DNA of 64,000 bases. Origin: Echinococcus granulosus (taxonomy: Eukaryota; Platyhelminthes; Cestoda; Cyclophyllidea; Taeniidae). Where the stretch lies: assembly GCF_000524195.1 (NCBI RefSeq), contig NW_020170390.1, positions 962,824 through 1,026,823 on the forward strand. Reading direction: 5' to 3'. The notes below the pieces were generated by a model. That model was not told where the DNA came from. It saw only the letters and a program-made list of their open reading frames with translations, and ran no database searches. Position numbers and translations under genes: made by a program. Positions within the stretch are counted from its first letter, which is position 1; each line of letters starts with the position of its first letter. Shown piece after piece: positions 1 to 12,369 of this stretch.

Positions 1-2668
1 TACATAAGTGCAAGCCAGAAACTAAAAACATTTAGGTAAAAGCTTAAAACGTTATTAATAAATCCAATTAATTTGCTAAACATCTAGCATCAGGACCGAT
101 ATTCTTCTATTTCCAAATGGGAAAAAACTAGCAAGCAAAGAAATCGCAACTTCAAGAGTCTCCGAGCGCTGTGAAAGCAAAAAACCCTTCAACTTTCTCA
201 CCCATATCTTCGGTACCGACGAACTTGAATAATTATGTCTAGTCAGCACATGATTCATCGTTACCATGTTCGAATGGATGCAGTGCTTAAGCCCCATAAA
301 TAGGTGATTTTGTAGAAAAATGTTCAATCCTAATCTATAAAATGTAAACAGACGTAAAATAGTACTAAAGTTAAAATACTGACAGGATAAAGGGAGAGAA
401 GATCCCACCTGAACCCTAGTTAGATCAAGTTTCGCACGACTGATTTTGGCGTAAAATGGTACTTGTAGTAACAACCACCCGATGATGTCCAAATAAGCTT
501 GACTACCACTTTCAACCGCTGCTTCCACCGCTTTCTCGGATACAAAGCAGTAATGTCAAAACATTTTGATACAAATCATATACATCCACGCATAATAAAA
601 GAGAGCACAGCAACTCACACCGCACACGGCGTTGAGAGCATTCTGACGGTAAGTTGGTGGTGGATAGAGGAGCATCTTATGAAAAAGCGATTCCAGCATA
701 GGTCGGAGTTCAAGAACAGGCCCCACCAAGTAAGCGAGATCAATTACAATGCTGTTAAAGCAGAGAAATGCACATCAAATGGATGTACTTTATCAAATAG
801 CGATTAGTATTCTTAACTTTTTGTTGCATAAAATACACAGATTTTAGTAAATGGCAAAATATAGACAAGCAGCGAGTGATTTTTCAACTGAAGCAGACGC
901 TAACATAGAATATCAGCCGCCAATTTGCGCCAGGGAGCGGAAGTGAAAGGATTGACTAGACGTACTCATAAATGAGTTTCAACACTTCGGGCCACAGAGT
1001 TGGGGGCGCTATGGAGCTGGCTGTTCCGTGGGTCTTACGATCGACTCCACTTTCTGCCAGCGGCTGCAGAACCGATGTTGAAGTGATGTTCCTTTCTTGT
1101 TTAGGATTACTCAAAAACCACATAAGCATAGGGCACATTCGTTGCCTTAAACACAAAAATCGCTTGAATACACATTGCTCGAAATGTTATGTGAAAATCG
1201 ATGAATAACATACCAGAGGATATTTAAAAACACCCTGTGCCTAATCAAGGAAACAGGAAGGAGAGATATGATAGTGGCAATTGCCTGTATGTACATAGGT
1301 ATTGTTATTCTATTTTGCGCAGGCGTATTATCAGGCATAGCTGCTTCAATTAGGCACTTGAGAACGCCCAAAATCTGTAGCTGTGGTTCGGACAGATCAG
1401 ATGCATAGGAGTTTTCACCACAAAGAAAAGTGTAGGCAGACTTCGGCGTGGTCACAGGATTTGGTTCAGCAGTCTGTTAAAAAGTTTAAAAAACCAAAAT
1501 CTTAGGTTAATAAAATTCCAAACCAATTAATCTGAAGAATGGATCCAAAAGTCTACGAACCAGACCATCGACTGGCAAACTGTTTTTTGCCACAAATGCC
1601 TTGACTGTCTGAACCAGGGTTGCGTAAGCAATGGATGCTTTTTCCTTGTTTCGAGCCAAAACATACTTAGAATTTAAGTCCGTGCATATCTGAAAGAAAA
1701 ACATGACTTTATAAAAAATATGCTGCTTTTACGTGGACGTTAACTAAATTTCAGTTGTTACTTTGATTGTAAATGAATAAAGACAATGAATCAGCAAAAA
1801 GCAAAACATAACATTCCGGAACAAATTTACCGTGATCTGTAAGCTAACCAGGCAAGGCATAAAACAAGATGAGTAACAGTCCCATTACATTTAGCGGTTG
1901 AAAAAGAAATTATGTAAGTGGATTGCTCTAGACATCTGAGTTGGGTGAACTTCAAACTAAAATCATGACAACTAAATTACCCAGCCGTTGCTTCGAAAAT
2001 ATTGCCGTAAGTACTTCAAATGCACTAAAATATAGGCAATTTAAATGCTTATCCACCGCATGGGAGGCGCATAAATACCCAAAAAAGGATGAAATCAAGA
2101 ATGGGAAACGGGCTTTATACCAAATGATCGAAGCATACCTGAACAATCCTCAACATGGAATTTACGGTTAAGCGGCTATTTTTCGAAAGACACAATTTCG
2201 ACAAAAGCTATGCATAGAAATATGACTGGAAAAATATGGCATACCTTAAGAAAGGAGGCCTGAGTAGCATCACTGAAAATCGTACAGGGAGAAATAGTAT
2301 CAAGAAACTGGGAAGTCAAGTCCGTGTCTCTAACTGGGCCCTCTAATCCATCATAGAGAAAGTCAGAATCGACAAATGCCTATACCATTATTCAAAAAGC
2401 CTATTGTACCTCAAGTGCCGACAAAGCATCACAGTTCAATCTACTGTTAGATGATTCCAAAGACACCTGTATTGGTGCTAGAATTATTTCACGCAATCTG
2501 CACTTGGGGAGCCGATGAAAAATACTCTCATCATTCAGAGCACCTATGAATAAACTTAAAATAAAATAACGAACTGAGGGCTTCATCTGTTAGTAGTAGC
2601 AAAAATTGCCATTTTTCCGACATACCATCCCTTCTAATAAGCTCAAGTGCAGATTTAAGAGGAGACAT
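1..2668 (-). CDS. ARFGEF3: ARFGEF3/BIG3-like protein, N-terminal part, cut by left edge
   Basis: N-terminal part of a large Sec7-family-related alpha-solenoid protein of the BIG3 type (BIG proteins act in Golgi and secretory trafficking). Exons read on minus: 2668-2626, 2543-2410 and 2379-2245 (in phase), then tentatively 2013-1981, 1689-1561, 1473-1214, 1145 to about 964, 751-619, 534-409 and 168 to about 80. The start ATG at 2668 gives MSPLKSALELIRRD. Family resemblance lies in the DCB-like segment LAPIQVSLESSNSRL (BIG3 has LLPLQLALESKNVKL), in LSNPKQERNITSTS, and most strikingly in DLAYLVGPVLELRPMLESLF followed by HKMLLYPPP, which matches the BIG3 segment around YHRVLLYPPP. No Sec7 domain is visible, and the rest lies left of the window. 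The 1145-964 to 751-619 junction is off by one base, and the 2013-1981 exon is weak. Family call good; exon limits moderate. Confidence 0.78.
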
Positions 2669-3184
2669 TTTACATCCTAGGACGCACTGAACAAATAACG
2701 AAATAATATCACTGCTCGAGCCCTAAACGTTTGATTGGATCAGCTCATTTGTATGAAGTCCAACATTACCAAGTCTGTTTTGAGATTAATTTCAAATATA
2801 GTATTAATCTTCGCATTTCTTAAAAAGCGTATTACACCCATATAATTTGTAAAATAAAATTTTCAGTGATTTATTTGGAACTAACAGGGAACGCATCATG
2901 TAGAATGTGAATTAATTTGACAAAAGTTACCGTGTAAAGAAGATTTTTCCTAAAGGCTTGCAACCAACCTAAAAATGGGTAACTTCAAATGCGCCAATAT
3001 TTTGTTGGATTAAAAAAATTTTGATCAAAAAGAATATTCTTTACTTGCCCAGTAGGAACGTGCTCTAAAATCAACTGATGTTTTTTCTTATGCTTTGATA
3101 TTTAGGCTGTTTACTTTCCTGATTTGCACTTATGTGTTTTTTCCAAACGTTGCGTGTTTGTAACTGCGATCAACATTTCAGTTG

Positions 3185-6100
3185 ATGGCGTCGGGTGCGT
3201 CGGATTCGTCATTAGATGACACAAGTATTGATGATGCATGGGAAACGGAGCTTGAAATAGCTCTTTTGAGTAAGACATTTTTATTTGGTAACTGCGTTTG
3301 TGGTGGCTGATAAGGCTTACGTTAAATAGGGAACCATAAATCAACCTGAATTATTGCATGTGGGCAGATATATTGGTGTCTTGATAGGTGTCTTGCAATC
3401 CTTATGTTGACATTTCCAAGCATTGAGCATTTGCTATTAATTCTGCTTTTGCTTTTTTTGAGGTATTCTTTCGCATTAAGTGGGGATTGGGTGGGACGTA
3501 ATTTTCACCCTTATAATCCATCGTATTTAACAATTCGTCTAGAAGATGCTGATTTCGCAGACATTAAGTCCATCTGCCAAATTCGTCCCGTTCCTGCTAG
3601 ACTGCGTCGCGACCTGTGGCGTTCATGCCTGGGTGTGAACCCTAGCCTCATAGGGATGTCTAACTTTGCGGAAATCTTTGATCTTCCAACTCAAGAGCAA
3701 CTTCACATGGCGTGTGAAAATGCAGCATCTGACGTTATTGCTTCTCTTTCAAGGACAATGTCGTCTGATTTGGGTATTCTTAAAGATCCTCCAAATGTGC
3801 TGCAGCTCACTAGTGATTTCGAATCTGTGCTCACTCATTTTTCTCAAACTTACACTCTTCCATTCATCCCGGGCAATGGGTGGGTTTCTATTCTCTCCAC
3901 TCTCTATATTGTTCTTTACCCTATCGATCGAGAGGACCTCTACGTCTATTTCACGTCTGTGTACCATCGCTTTATACCCAGCGGAACACAGGGTAGCTCG
4001 CATGCCTGCAGTGTTTTTCGCCTCTTGCTGCAATATCACGAGCCTGAGTTATGCAATTTCCTAGACTCGCACAAACTTCCTCCGGAAGTCTACGCCAAGG
4101 CGTGGTTTGACAGCTTGTTCGCGGACCATCTATCTAACGAGGCTCTGCCGGCCTTTTGGGACATATATTTCCTTCTTGGGGAACCACTTTTTGGTATGCT
4201 GGTCGCACTAGTGCTCCTCGTCAATGCTAAAGATATATTAATGCAAAAAGAAAAGGAAATTGGTCAAGAGGCGGTAGAAGAAACCTTATCTTTGAATGAT
4301 AACGAAGATGTGGAAATGGATGAGCAAGGGACAGTGACTATTCCTCCAAAATCAAGGGGTTTGTTTCATACTTTCTTAATCAACCCTTAAAGTTAGGAAT
4401 GGGTGTTGACTCTCATAATATTCTGTTGTATTTTTGTCCATTAAAACCTCCGCATTATGAAGTGAGTAGCCACATTGACAAGTTCAACTTTAATGTATGC
4501 TGATAATTATGAAGTATATTTAGCCAGATTATTTATTTTAGTGCGAGAACAACTGTGAGTTCCATACTTTTCGGGTTTCATAAGTCATGAGCTAGGTCAA
4601 AAAAACTACCGCGACACGACTTATGCGCTCATATCCGTTTGTTTTAAGACGAAATCCTGGTTGAATTGCGGAATCTGCCGAAGCCCATGCGCCCGTCGGA
4701 TCTGGTGGCGTTAGTGGAAATAACTCAGGTGTATAGTCTTAAAACCCCCTCCTCATTTAACACTACCTACCTCCCCTTCCTCTTTGGAGCACCTAGCCCT
4801 GAAACCGATAGTCATCTTTTGAGCGGAGCGCTCTCGCTATTGATTTCGGTGGAGGAGGTGCTGGGCGCTCAGACCCCTTGCCGCCGCCGCCAGTCGCCCC
4901 CGCACTTGGAGACGGGAATGGGGATAGAGGCGGAAGAGGGGGAAGGAGGGGAGGCAGTTCGCTTTTTTCTCGTCGACTGTCGACCCGCTGAGCAGTACAA
5001 TGCCGGTCATCTGGACACTGCCTTCTACCTTGACACTGAACTCATGCTCTCCAATCCGCCCGAGTTCAATATCAGTGTACAGGTGGGTCGCTTTAGCTCT
5101 TTTCCTTGGGCATATGATTTCCCTTGTTGTTGTGGTAAAATAGAAGTGGAAATCGCTGTTAAACCGTAGTTCTCCTCTTTCCATTTCTTCCTTTAACATT
5201 TTCTCGTCACTCCGTCCACTTTAACCACTTCCTATCATCGTCGTTATACTGTGTCTCGAATTCTTCTGATTTCTTGAAAATTATTTTTTGAATATGCTAT
5301 TTGACCTATTCTGTGTAGCGCCTTTTGCGGCATCTTTGATTATTTCGTGTTAGCATACAGGCCTACAGTTGACCCTGCTGTTCTACCGAAAGCTTCGTGT
5401 TTGCTTACCCCGTGATAACGTTTGAAATCTACTTCCAGTGTCAGTGGGAAATGTGTCGAAATAGAAATAATTCGCCTTGGAGCGGACTAAGTGTGTAAAT
5501 GAGCATGGTTGCCAAACTCTTATACTCTTTACTCATAATATCCATGCAGTTGGACATCTCTTTATGCTAGCACTTTGTCCATTAACATCGTGAATACACC
5601 ACTGACCAGCATTAGAACCCTGAATTGAACTAATCGTAGCAGATTTGGTGTTTTGCTTGCCCCTTTAGGCCTTGCTGCAGACTCAACAGCGAGGGATTGC
5701 TTCGAGATCGAGGGCTGTGGGTGAACACATTGTTTTTATGGGCAGTGGTCGGTTGGCAGAGGATCGCCTGACTAATATGGTAATCGCGTACTTTTTACGC
5801 CTGAACACACCTTACGTGAGCATGGTAGACGGTGGCTACGCGGCATTCCACGAGGCCCTTGGACCTCTCGAATTCAACCGCCTTCTGGTATCGCACGAGG
5901 AGGACCTTTGCTTTGTCTGCGCTGCCAATCGGGGCCAACAGGCAATTCGCATGGCGCATAAAATGCCTCCATCCGCCGTTCCTGCCGCTTCCAAGTTCTC
6001 TAGCAATTCCCTTAGCTCCAAAACTCCTCATGTTGCGTCCACCTTCCAACCTGCACAGTCATTTGGTAATGTCTTGACAAAGTTTTCCAACCTGCTTAAA

Positions 6101-6787
6101 AAATCACCGGTTGGAGCTTTCAGAACTCCCCAAATAGTTCCCTCTGCCGCCTCTGTTCCTGCAATCAAACCAGCCTCATATCGCAACACTGCGGCTGTCT
6201 TTAGCATCGGTGACGACGACGATGAGGACGATGATGATGAGATTCCAGAGTTTTCTCTACAAACGCATCCCCATGCACTTATCAAGTCCCAGTCAACTGT
6301 GGTCACAAGCCTGGAAGTTTGCACGCCGCGGCAGTTAATTGATCTGGAGGGCTGTCGAAGAATGCCCGGTGTGACTAACAGTTTTGACTGTGTGCTTTTG
6401 GGACGTGGTGAAACGCCATCCTATCGTGGTATTATTCTCGTGACGGAGAAGCACATGATAGTGGTAAGAGAGCGCGATAAACCCCTGTTGGAGACATTGG
6501 GCAATTTCGTTCAAAAGACCTTTCTCAGAAAAGCGACAGCCTCCTCTAAGGCTGCCTCGTCTGCTGAAACCGAGCGCTCTGTCAATGGAGTTGTTGAGGT
6601 TTCGTTTCCTATAGGCCAGCTGACGAAAATAACGTCGAAAAAGATTACCCCTGAAGTCATTACATTCCACTGCATCTCCGACCCGGTTTTGGGGACTCGG
6701 GAGTTTATTCGTCTGTACATCCCCAAGGCGGGCGATGCTGTCAAGGTCATTAAGACCGCTGTTTTCAATAACAGTAGAATAAGCTAA
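3185..6787 (+). CDS. TBC1D23: TBC1 domain family member 23 (TBC + rhodanese-like + C-terminal domain)
   Basis: Adaptor at the trans-Golgi that captures endosome-derived vesicles by bridging golgins and the WASH complex (known for the family). Exons: 3185-3269, about 3468-4262, 4649-5082 and 5669-6787; the last three junctions are in phase. Exon 1 ends with DDAWETELEIALL, like the human GDGWEKDLEEAL. The second exon holds the TBC domain (VPARLRRDLWRSCLGV; HACSVFRLLLQYHEPELCNF). The third begins the rhodanese-like domain (FLVDCRPAEQYNAGHL) and the last completes it (GEHIVFMGSG). An acidic stretch after VFSIGDDDDEDDDDE precedes the C-terminal domain ending in ITSKKITPEVITFH. The product is about 810 residues against about 700 in human. 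The 3269-to-3468 junction is one nucleotide short of phase. An AG acceptor motif ends 3 nt before the ATG, suggesting trans-splicing. A possible AATAAA lies at 7566. Confidence 0.95.
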
Positions 6788-7785
6788 CACACCCTTTGGA
6801 TTTCCTTCAATCTGTGATTTTTCATATATCTCCTTTTGCTTGTGATATTTTCTGACTGTGCAGAGTGCGCCGCCCACCCCCTACCCATTATTACTCCACT
6901 CATGCGTGTACACATGCCCTCGGCATCATTTAAACTGATCTAATCATTGAAAAGAAATTTCTTCCGTAAAACAGTTTCCTGTGTTACGTATTCTTTGTTC
7001 TTGGTCTCATTCATACCTTATTGGATAACCCTTATGCAGTGATGGTTAGTGGAGCGCGTCCGTCCAGTCACCCCCAGGTGGATAAACGCAGCGATACCTC
7101 TTTTCAGCCGGCATTTTAACGTGGCTTCGATTAGGAAATTCCAGCATCAATGGTCGTCGATACTGCCCTTACTGTTAGTTGCTCGTAACCAAAAATCCTG
7201 TTTAGGGTGTAATTCTCGATTGGGTTAAGAGTCATGGTGTCACAGGCATCCCAAGTTTGCATACCAATTTTTGGGACTTGTAGACCTGATCGGATGTTGA
7301 GCTAAACTACGGGACACGGGTGTAAGTTGCTGCAGATCATAGCCCAAGAGTTGACAGGCTTGGCTCAACTTTTGGAAAAATGAACTGTTGTTCGCCCATG
7401 CATTCATTTTGTTTTTTGCTAGATTGAACAATTTTGTCCTGTCACCTTCCTCAAAGCAGACAGCTTTCCGGTGAAATCCAATCTTTGGTTGCCTTTATCA
7501 GCGGACCATTTCAATTTCAGAAGTGAGATATTGGACTGTAAGATGAACGAGTAAAACCAACCCAAAATAAAGCTTAGCTCGTGCTGTATTCTAACAAAGT
7601 AAATTCAGTCCTCTAAGTCTGCCGAATTATTCTTGATCCGAGATAACAAAATAGCTTACATTAGTCCAGTTGCCAAAGACAAAACAGTGGTCGACTGAAA
7701 GTAGGGATTCACAAATAACACCACAAGTGAAAAGAGTGGCTGGACGAGGATGGAAAGGAAAGGAGGTGGACATATGAAAGGCAGG
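6788..7785. other. Intergenic region between convergent TBC1D23 and IFT57
   Basis: About 1 kb between the two convergent stop codons, presumably both 3' UTRs and terminators. An AATAAA on the plus strand at 7566-7571 could serve TBC1D23, but it is about 780 nt past the stop. No convincing coding segment was seen; short ORFs here lack splice context and similarity. Confidence 0.6.
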
Positions 7786-10413
7786 CTAGATGACGTCTAC
7801 CCCGCCGCTTTCGAGGGGCGCATTGGCAAGGAGGGTGCCGAGGGGACGCGTAAAGAGTGGTTTTTGACTTTCTTCGCGAGCACGTAGATGTAATCGCAAC
7901 AGAGTGTGCTCCAACACTCCTGTGCGTATTTCCATAGCAACATTCTCGGCCTTGAGACGCTGGATAGCCTGCTTGATGTGCACTACTGGTGAGCCATCGG
8001 TCATGCTGGAGCCGCGCTGTTCCATTTCCTGCTTCACCCGCTCCACCTCCTCCGACAGTTGTGCCAGCGCTTTGCTTCGCTCCGCTATGTTCCCGCTCGC
8101 TTGCGTGTATGCCTCCTTCACCTCACTTAGTCGGTCCTCAGTGATGGAAAATAAAAAACATGGGCTTTCTAACATTGACTTTCAACCTTTTCTGACAACT
8201 ATACCTTTCTGGAGCCACATCAACTCCTAACTTTCTGTTCACTATTCTACTCAAAACTGTAAGATATTTTTGATACTGTCTCGAATGTTCTATCGCATAG
8301 CACTGAGGAAAAAAGAACCGTTCACAAATAAATTTGGTTTCAATATTTCCTCATAACCTTACAATTTTAAATCGGCTTGTTTGTGATAAACTCATTATTT
8401 TCTATTGCATCTTAATAGACATTCAATCAGATCCATTAAAACGTTACGCTAGATAATTGTATCACCAAAAGGGATGTATTTTAGTCCGTCAGTATTATCA
8501 ATAGTTTAGAAATATAGCCTATCTTTACCATTGGATATAACTCTGATGTCGCAAGCGATCTCAACATGTAATCATCTGTCAGGAGAGTCACGATCAAATA
8601 TAATGCATTATTTAGTAACGGCGTTACTGTTTGAAACCTAAAACTACGCCAAAACTGAAAGTATCTGAAAGCGTTGCTCCAACAAGATTATAAATTATTC
8701 TTGACAGTTTCGAATGGCTGACTTACACTGATGGGACTCCCACTTTAAACTTAGTATTAGTCAGTGTGCGACTCTTAGAGAACTCACATCTACATGTGGC
8801 TATTCACATGGAGAAATTTTTCAAAATCTGATCAGTTGGATTGATTTACAGTATGTGGTGTATAGCTATTGTATCACGAATGATGGCAAGGCCTTGCAAA
8901 TAACTTACTTGAACACACCTATACTCCGTGAGGACACGATCAATTTGGCTGTTGATGTACTTCTCCCTGCTACTAATTTTGTCCAACCCGCGCGAGAGGT
9001 CCTCCTGCAGGGTTTTTAGGTGCCCACGGGATTCAGTGAAGCAGACGTTGATGGAACGGCTGTGATGGTCGATTTGATCAAGACGACTACGCCAATCCCT
9101 CGCCTCCGCATACGTCGCCAAGCGCAACTGCGGTAGCACGCGCTCCACTTCCATCTGCCAGTCGCCCCTCTCTACTGATGCCATTGTTTCAACGGCCAAC
9201 TCGGAGGCTTGCTGGCTGTGCGGATGCCGAGCCACTGCTTCCGTCAGTAGGCCTCCGAAAGGACCGTGGGAGTCGATGAAGGACGGTTCCTCGTCCAGAG
9301 AAATATCGTTCTGAACTGTGTCTGGAACCGCCTGCGACTTGCTCATGCCTACAGTACCGTAAGAGGAAGTAAGCATTTGTGATACCTACCACGACAACAC
9401 CCTGCCAGTAAGCCAAATTCGATTACAAAATAGTGTTTCCACTATAGGGTTAACATTACTTTGGATGCGCAAGTCTTATGACACTAAAAGCACTAAATAA
9501 AATAAATTACGACAAGGTTCTGGAAAATATACATTTATTTTATTTATACGATAGAAACATTCTTAAATCTAGCCTATTTCTAACCTCCATATGGCCTTTT
9601 GAGCATTCAAACTCGTCTAGACTGCAGCGACTATGCACAAAATCACTTTAAGTACTACTAATATTTTAACTGCATTTTAACCTTACACTCTAGATTTACA
9701 GCTACCAAGTCATTTTCATCATCATCGGAGTCCGCATCCACCTCCGAATCACAAATAATGCCGGATCGCAATTCTGACGTAACGCCATCTACGCAGACCT
9801 TGTTTCCTGTCCATTCCACCAAATCACCTTCCTCTGAGGCCGAGGCTGTTGTATCCTCGATTACAGAAGTGATACTTTCCGCCTCTATCTTCTCATCCAG
9901 CAGCGGCGGTTCAAAAGAAATGTATTTTTGCTTTATAGCTGTGTCGGCCAATAGATCAAGTACATGTATACAATATTCCCCGCAGCCAGATTTTAGCTTC
10001 GAGGGCGGAAACTCAGGTGCCTGGCCTACTAATGATCGAAGAGAATCGAGGACGGTTGCGATTGTAGCATTGGGATCATCATATTCCTGTGGCATTTCCA
10101 TTGCTAATCCTGCTTCATTGATAAGCCATGCAGCCAGCCCAACGAAAGTGTTGAATTGTTCGCCTGGATTTGTAGGAACAACGAAATAAAGCTTTGAAAG
10201 TCCTTTGATTCTGTTACGATAACAGTAGCGCTGCTCATAATCCAAAAGTTTTAGTTTTTCTGAGAGACTCTCCATCATTTGAAAGGGAAGAAAGAGTGAT
10301 TGTGTTGGATTAGTATGGGTTGCAGCGGAAGTGACGGCCACTTGGGTCATTTCATCGTGTTCATCTGATTCTAATTTACCTCCTTCCATTCTAGGGAAAT
10401 CGAGTGCAGACAT
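7786..10413 (-). CDS. IFT57: Intraflagellar transport protein 57 (IFT-B subunit)
   Basis: Component of the IFT-B complex (peripheral subcomplex, near IFT20) needed for cilium assembly. Three exons in phase: 10413-9687, 9348-8909 and 8136-7786, giving 505 residues; human IFT57 has 429. The N-terminal calponin-homology-like domain shows LYFVVPTNPGEQFNTF, the QEYDDPNATI motif and FPPSKLKSGCGEYCIHVLD, all close to vertebrate IFT57. An acidic, low-complexity linker follows (DSEVDADSDDDENDL). The second exon has MEVERVLPQL and KISSREKYINSQIDR, and the third has VKQEMEQRGSSMTDGSPVV, both from the coiled-coil half. The extra length sits mainly in the linker. An AG preceded by a T-rich tract about 80 nt upstream of the ATG may be a 5' UTR or trans-splice acceptor. 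Identification is very secure; the donor at 9686 was chosen because gtaagg keeps phase. Confidence 0.96.
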
Positions 10414-11515
10414 TCACCCTATATTATGGTTATTAAAAACGGTGTAAAAAGCGTAGATAGGTATTGCCATTCAAAAGACTGTAAAAGCGGTAAAAGGCTT
10501 TCAGTAGGCATACAGATCAAATGAGGCTTCATCACATTAATTGGGTACCCGCTGATAAATTGTTGAGATTAAACATTTCCACACATAATACACAGATGAT
10601 AGAAGGGCAAAGTTACTTATGCAGGTATTCAAGCCAAAATACAATACTTCCCAGTTGCAGGGCAATAGATTCCGGCCAGAGTTTTTAAAGCTAATTTGCT
10701 CTTACTGTTTGGTAAGGACTCCTACTAACAACATAAAGACCAGGTTCAATAAAACACTACCCCACAAAAAGAGGTCCGGTACAAAAAAAATAGTCTAACT
10801 TTACTGAAAAACCAAATTGCAAACTATTGGGGATCATTTAAGCACTTCCCCACAGCCGTCGATGCAAGAGAACTCCAGATGTTATTGAAATCATAATACG
10901 TCTACTTAGTAGGATTACTTAACAACAGGAATGCCAGCAATCAAAATGCGAAGGTGTTTCCTATGACGTGTAAAACTAATCCGGAAAAGCTTGATGTGTT
11001 TAATTGCAGTACAAGAGGCTGACGAAAAAACAAGATACATGATAGGTTATTGTGCAGATCAAAATAGCATTTTTCCATAACTAAGACATCAAACAGATTA
11101 AACAATCTTATTGCAAATTTTTTCTTTTATTAATTTTTTTCTCAAAAAAATTTTGCATTTTACTATTTTTTGGTTTTTGTTTAATTATTAACAAACACTT
11201 ATTTATCGAAATTCTACAACAAAAGCTTTATATAAAATAATATGCTAAAAATTCTCAAAAGTTTACTTGTTTGTTTTAGTGCTAGAGATATACAATTAGT
11301 GCAGAACTGACTCTAATTGTGCGTGCGTTGGTAAGCCATGTGCCGGCCTGTGACTTTGAGTATCGAAGAATGAAAACCCTTTAGTTTATAAGGGATTTTT
11401 TGCTTTGCATCCCGCTCTCTTTTATCTTACGCTTATAGGACCAGCTTTCGCTTTCATGGTTTTGTCATTTTAATAATGCATGTCTAGTCTGTCCTGTTGA
11501 ATTTCAAGCGTTGAA
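10414..11515. other. Intergenic region between divergent IFT57 and RRP15
   Basis: About 1.1 kb separating two divergently transcribed genes, so it probably holds both promoters. It is AT-rich, with T- and A-tracts around 11100-11180. No coding similarity was seen. A T-rich tract with AG just before 11440 is a possible 5' UTR or spliced-leader acceptor for RRP15. No TATA or initiator motif can be assigned with confidence. Confidence 0.5.
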
Positions 11516-12229
11516 ATGGCCTTCGCCGCTATTTTCGATGTCGTTAAAAAGAATTTGGAAGGATCTCTTCCTGCAAATAAGCACCCAATATTATCTTTGG
11601 CAAAAACGGATCAAGAGAAACGGGCCAAATTAGAAGCAGAAGATATTTCTGACCAAGAGGACTCATGTCATCCTTCGTGGAATAAATCAGAGCGTGCGGC
11701 TTGGCTTCGACATGTAAGGACTTATTATAAGTAATTTCCTAAAGTGTTATAAAAAACCCATTGCTGCTGCAGGTTTGCGCAGGCTGTCTGATAATGGCCG
11801 CCCCCCAATACAAGTATCTAAAGCCAGTAGTGCCGAAATCGAATGCGAGAGGGCACGTGAGCGGCGCTTGAAACGGCATGCTACTCAGGGTGTTGTCGCG
11901 CTTTTCAATGCTGTGAGACAACACCAGTCCGTTTTGGAGAAGCAGTTGGACGCAACTGGACCCTTGGTCTTTCAGAAGGAGAAAGTCGTTACAGGTTTTA
12001 CTACATCTGACTTCCTTGACCGCCTTTCTGCCGGCCTTCCCGGAGCGAAAGCAAAGTCATCTGAAGGGGTCGTCTCTGATGTCCATTGTGCTCCGAAGAA
12101 GAGCAAACCCAACTCGCCCACTGTAGGTTGTGTTTGTCAAATTTCTTTTTAAAGCTTTCTATTTGTTCTTTGCGGTGCTCGATTTTGTTTTAGAACACCG
12201 CGCCCACCATTAAAGTCCAGAGAGGATGA
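11516..12229 (+). CDS. RRP15: RRP15-like ribosomal RNA processing protein
   Basis: Nucleolar factor for pre-60S ribosome maturation (family knowledge). Exons 11516-11730, 11783-12122 and 12194-12229 are in phase and give 196 residues. Diagnostic segments are AFAAIFDVVKKNL, HPILSLAKTDQEKRAKL and, best, RHATQGVVALFNAVRQHQ, which matches the human segment RIATRGVVQLFNAVQKHQ. FTTSDFLDRLSAGLPG resembles the human SKKDFISVLRGMDG. The first donor needs care: the stronger-looking gtaagg at 11714 breaks the frame, whereas the gt at 11731 paired with the ag at 11781-11782 keeps it, giving a 52-nt intron. The usual acidic N-terminal extension of vertebrate RRP15 is absent, so an upstream coding exon is possible. 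The next plus-strand gene starts only 140 nt downstream, and no AATAAA was seen between them. Confidence 0.9.
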
Positions 12230-12369
12230 GACAAACCAGCGTTCTGTTACCGGGGAAATTTGTACACATTGCTTCGAATACACGCCCTCAGTTTGCACCT
12301 TCTCTTCTCTTAAGGGTTTCTCGAACTATTGGCTACTCACGTGCGTTTTTTGTTTCAGATCAAGTACTT

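Noticed and set aside
3404..3478. Apparent signal-peptide-like start (hydrophobic Leu/Phe run) in front of the TBC1D23 TBC domain
   Set aside because: It is read-through of a T-rich intron end. TBC1D23 is cytosolic, and the genuine N-terminus (DDAWETELEIAL) is encoded at 3185-3269.
6028..6324. Antisense reading frame with a poly-serine run opposite TBC1D23
   Set aside because: It is the complement of the acidic Asp/Glu repeat in a well-supported exon.
11701..11790. Apparent frameshift between RRP15 exons 1 and 2
   Set aside because: Using the donor at 11731 and the acceptor ending at 11782, instead of the stronger-looking gtaagg at 11714, restores the frame.
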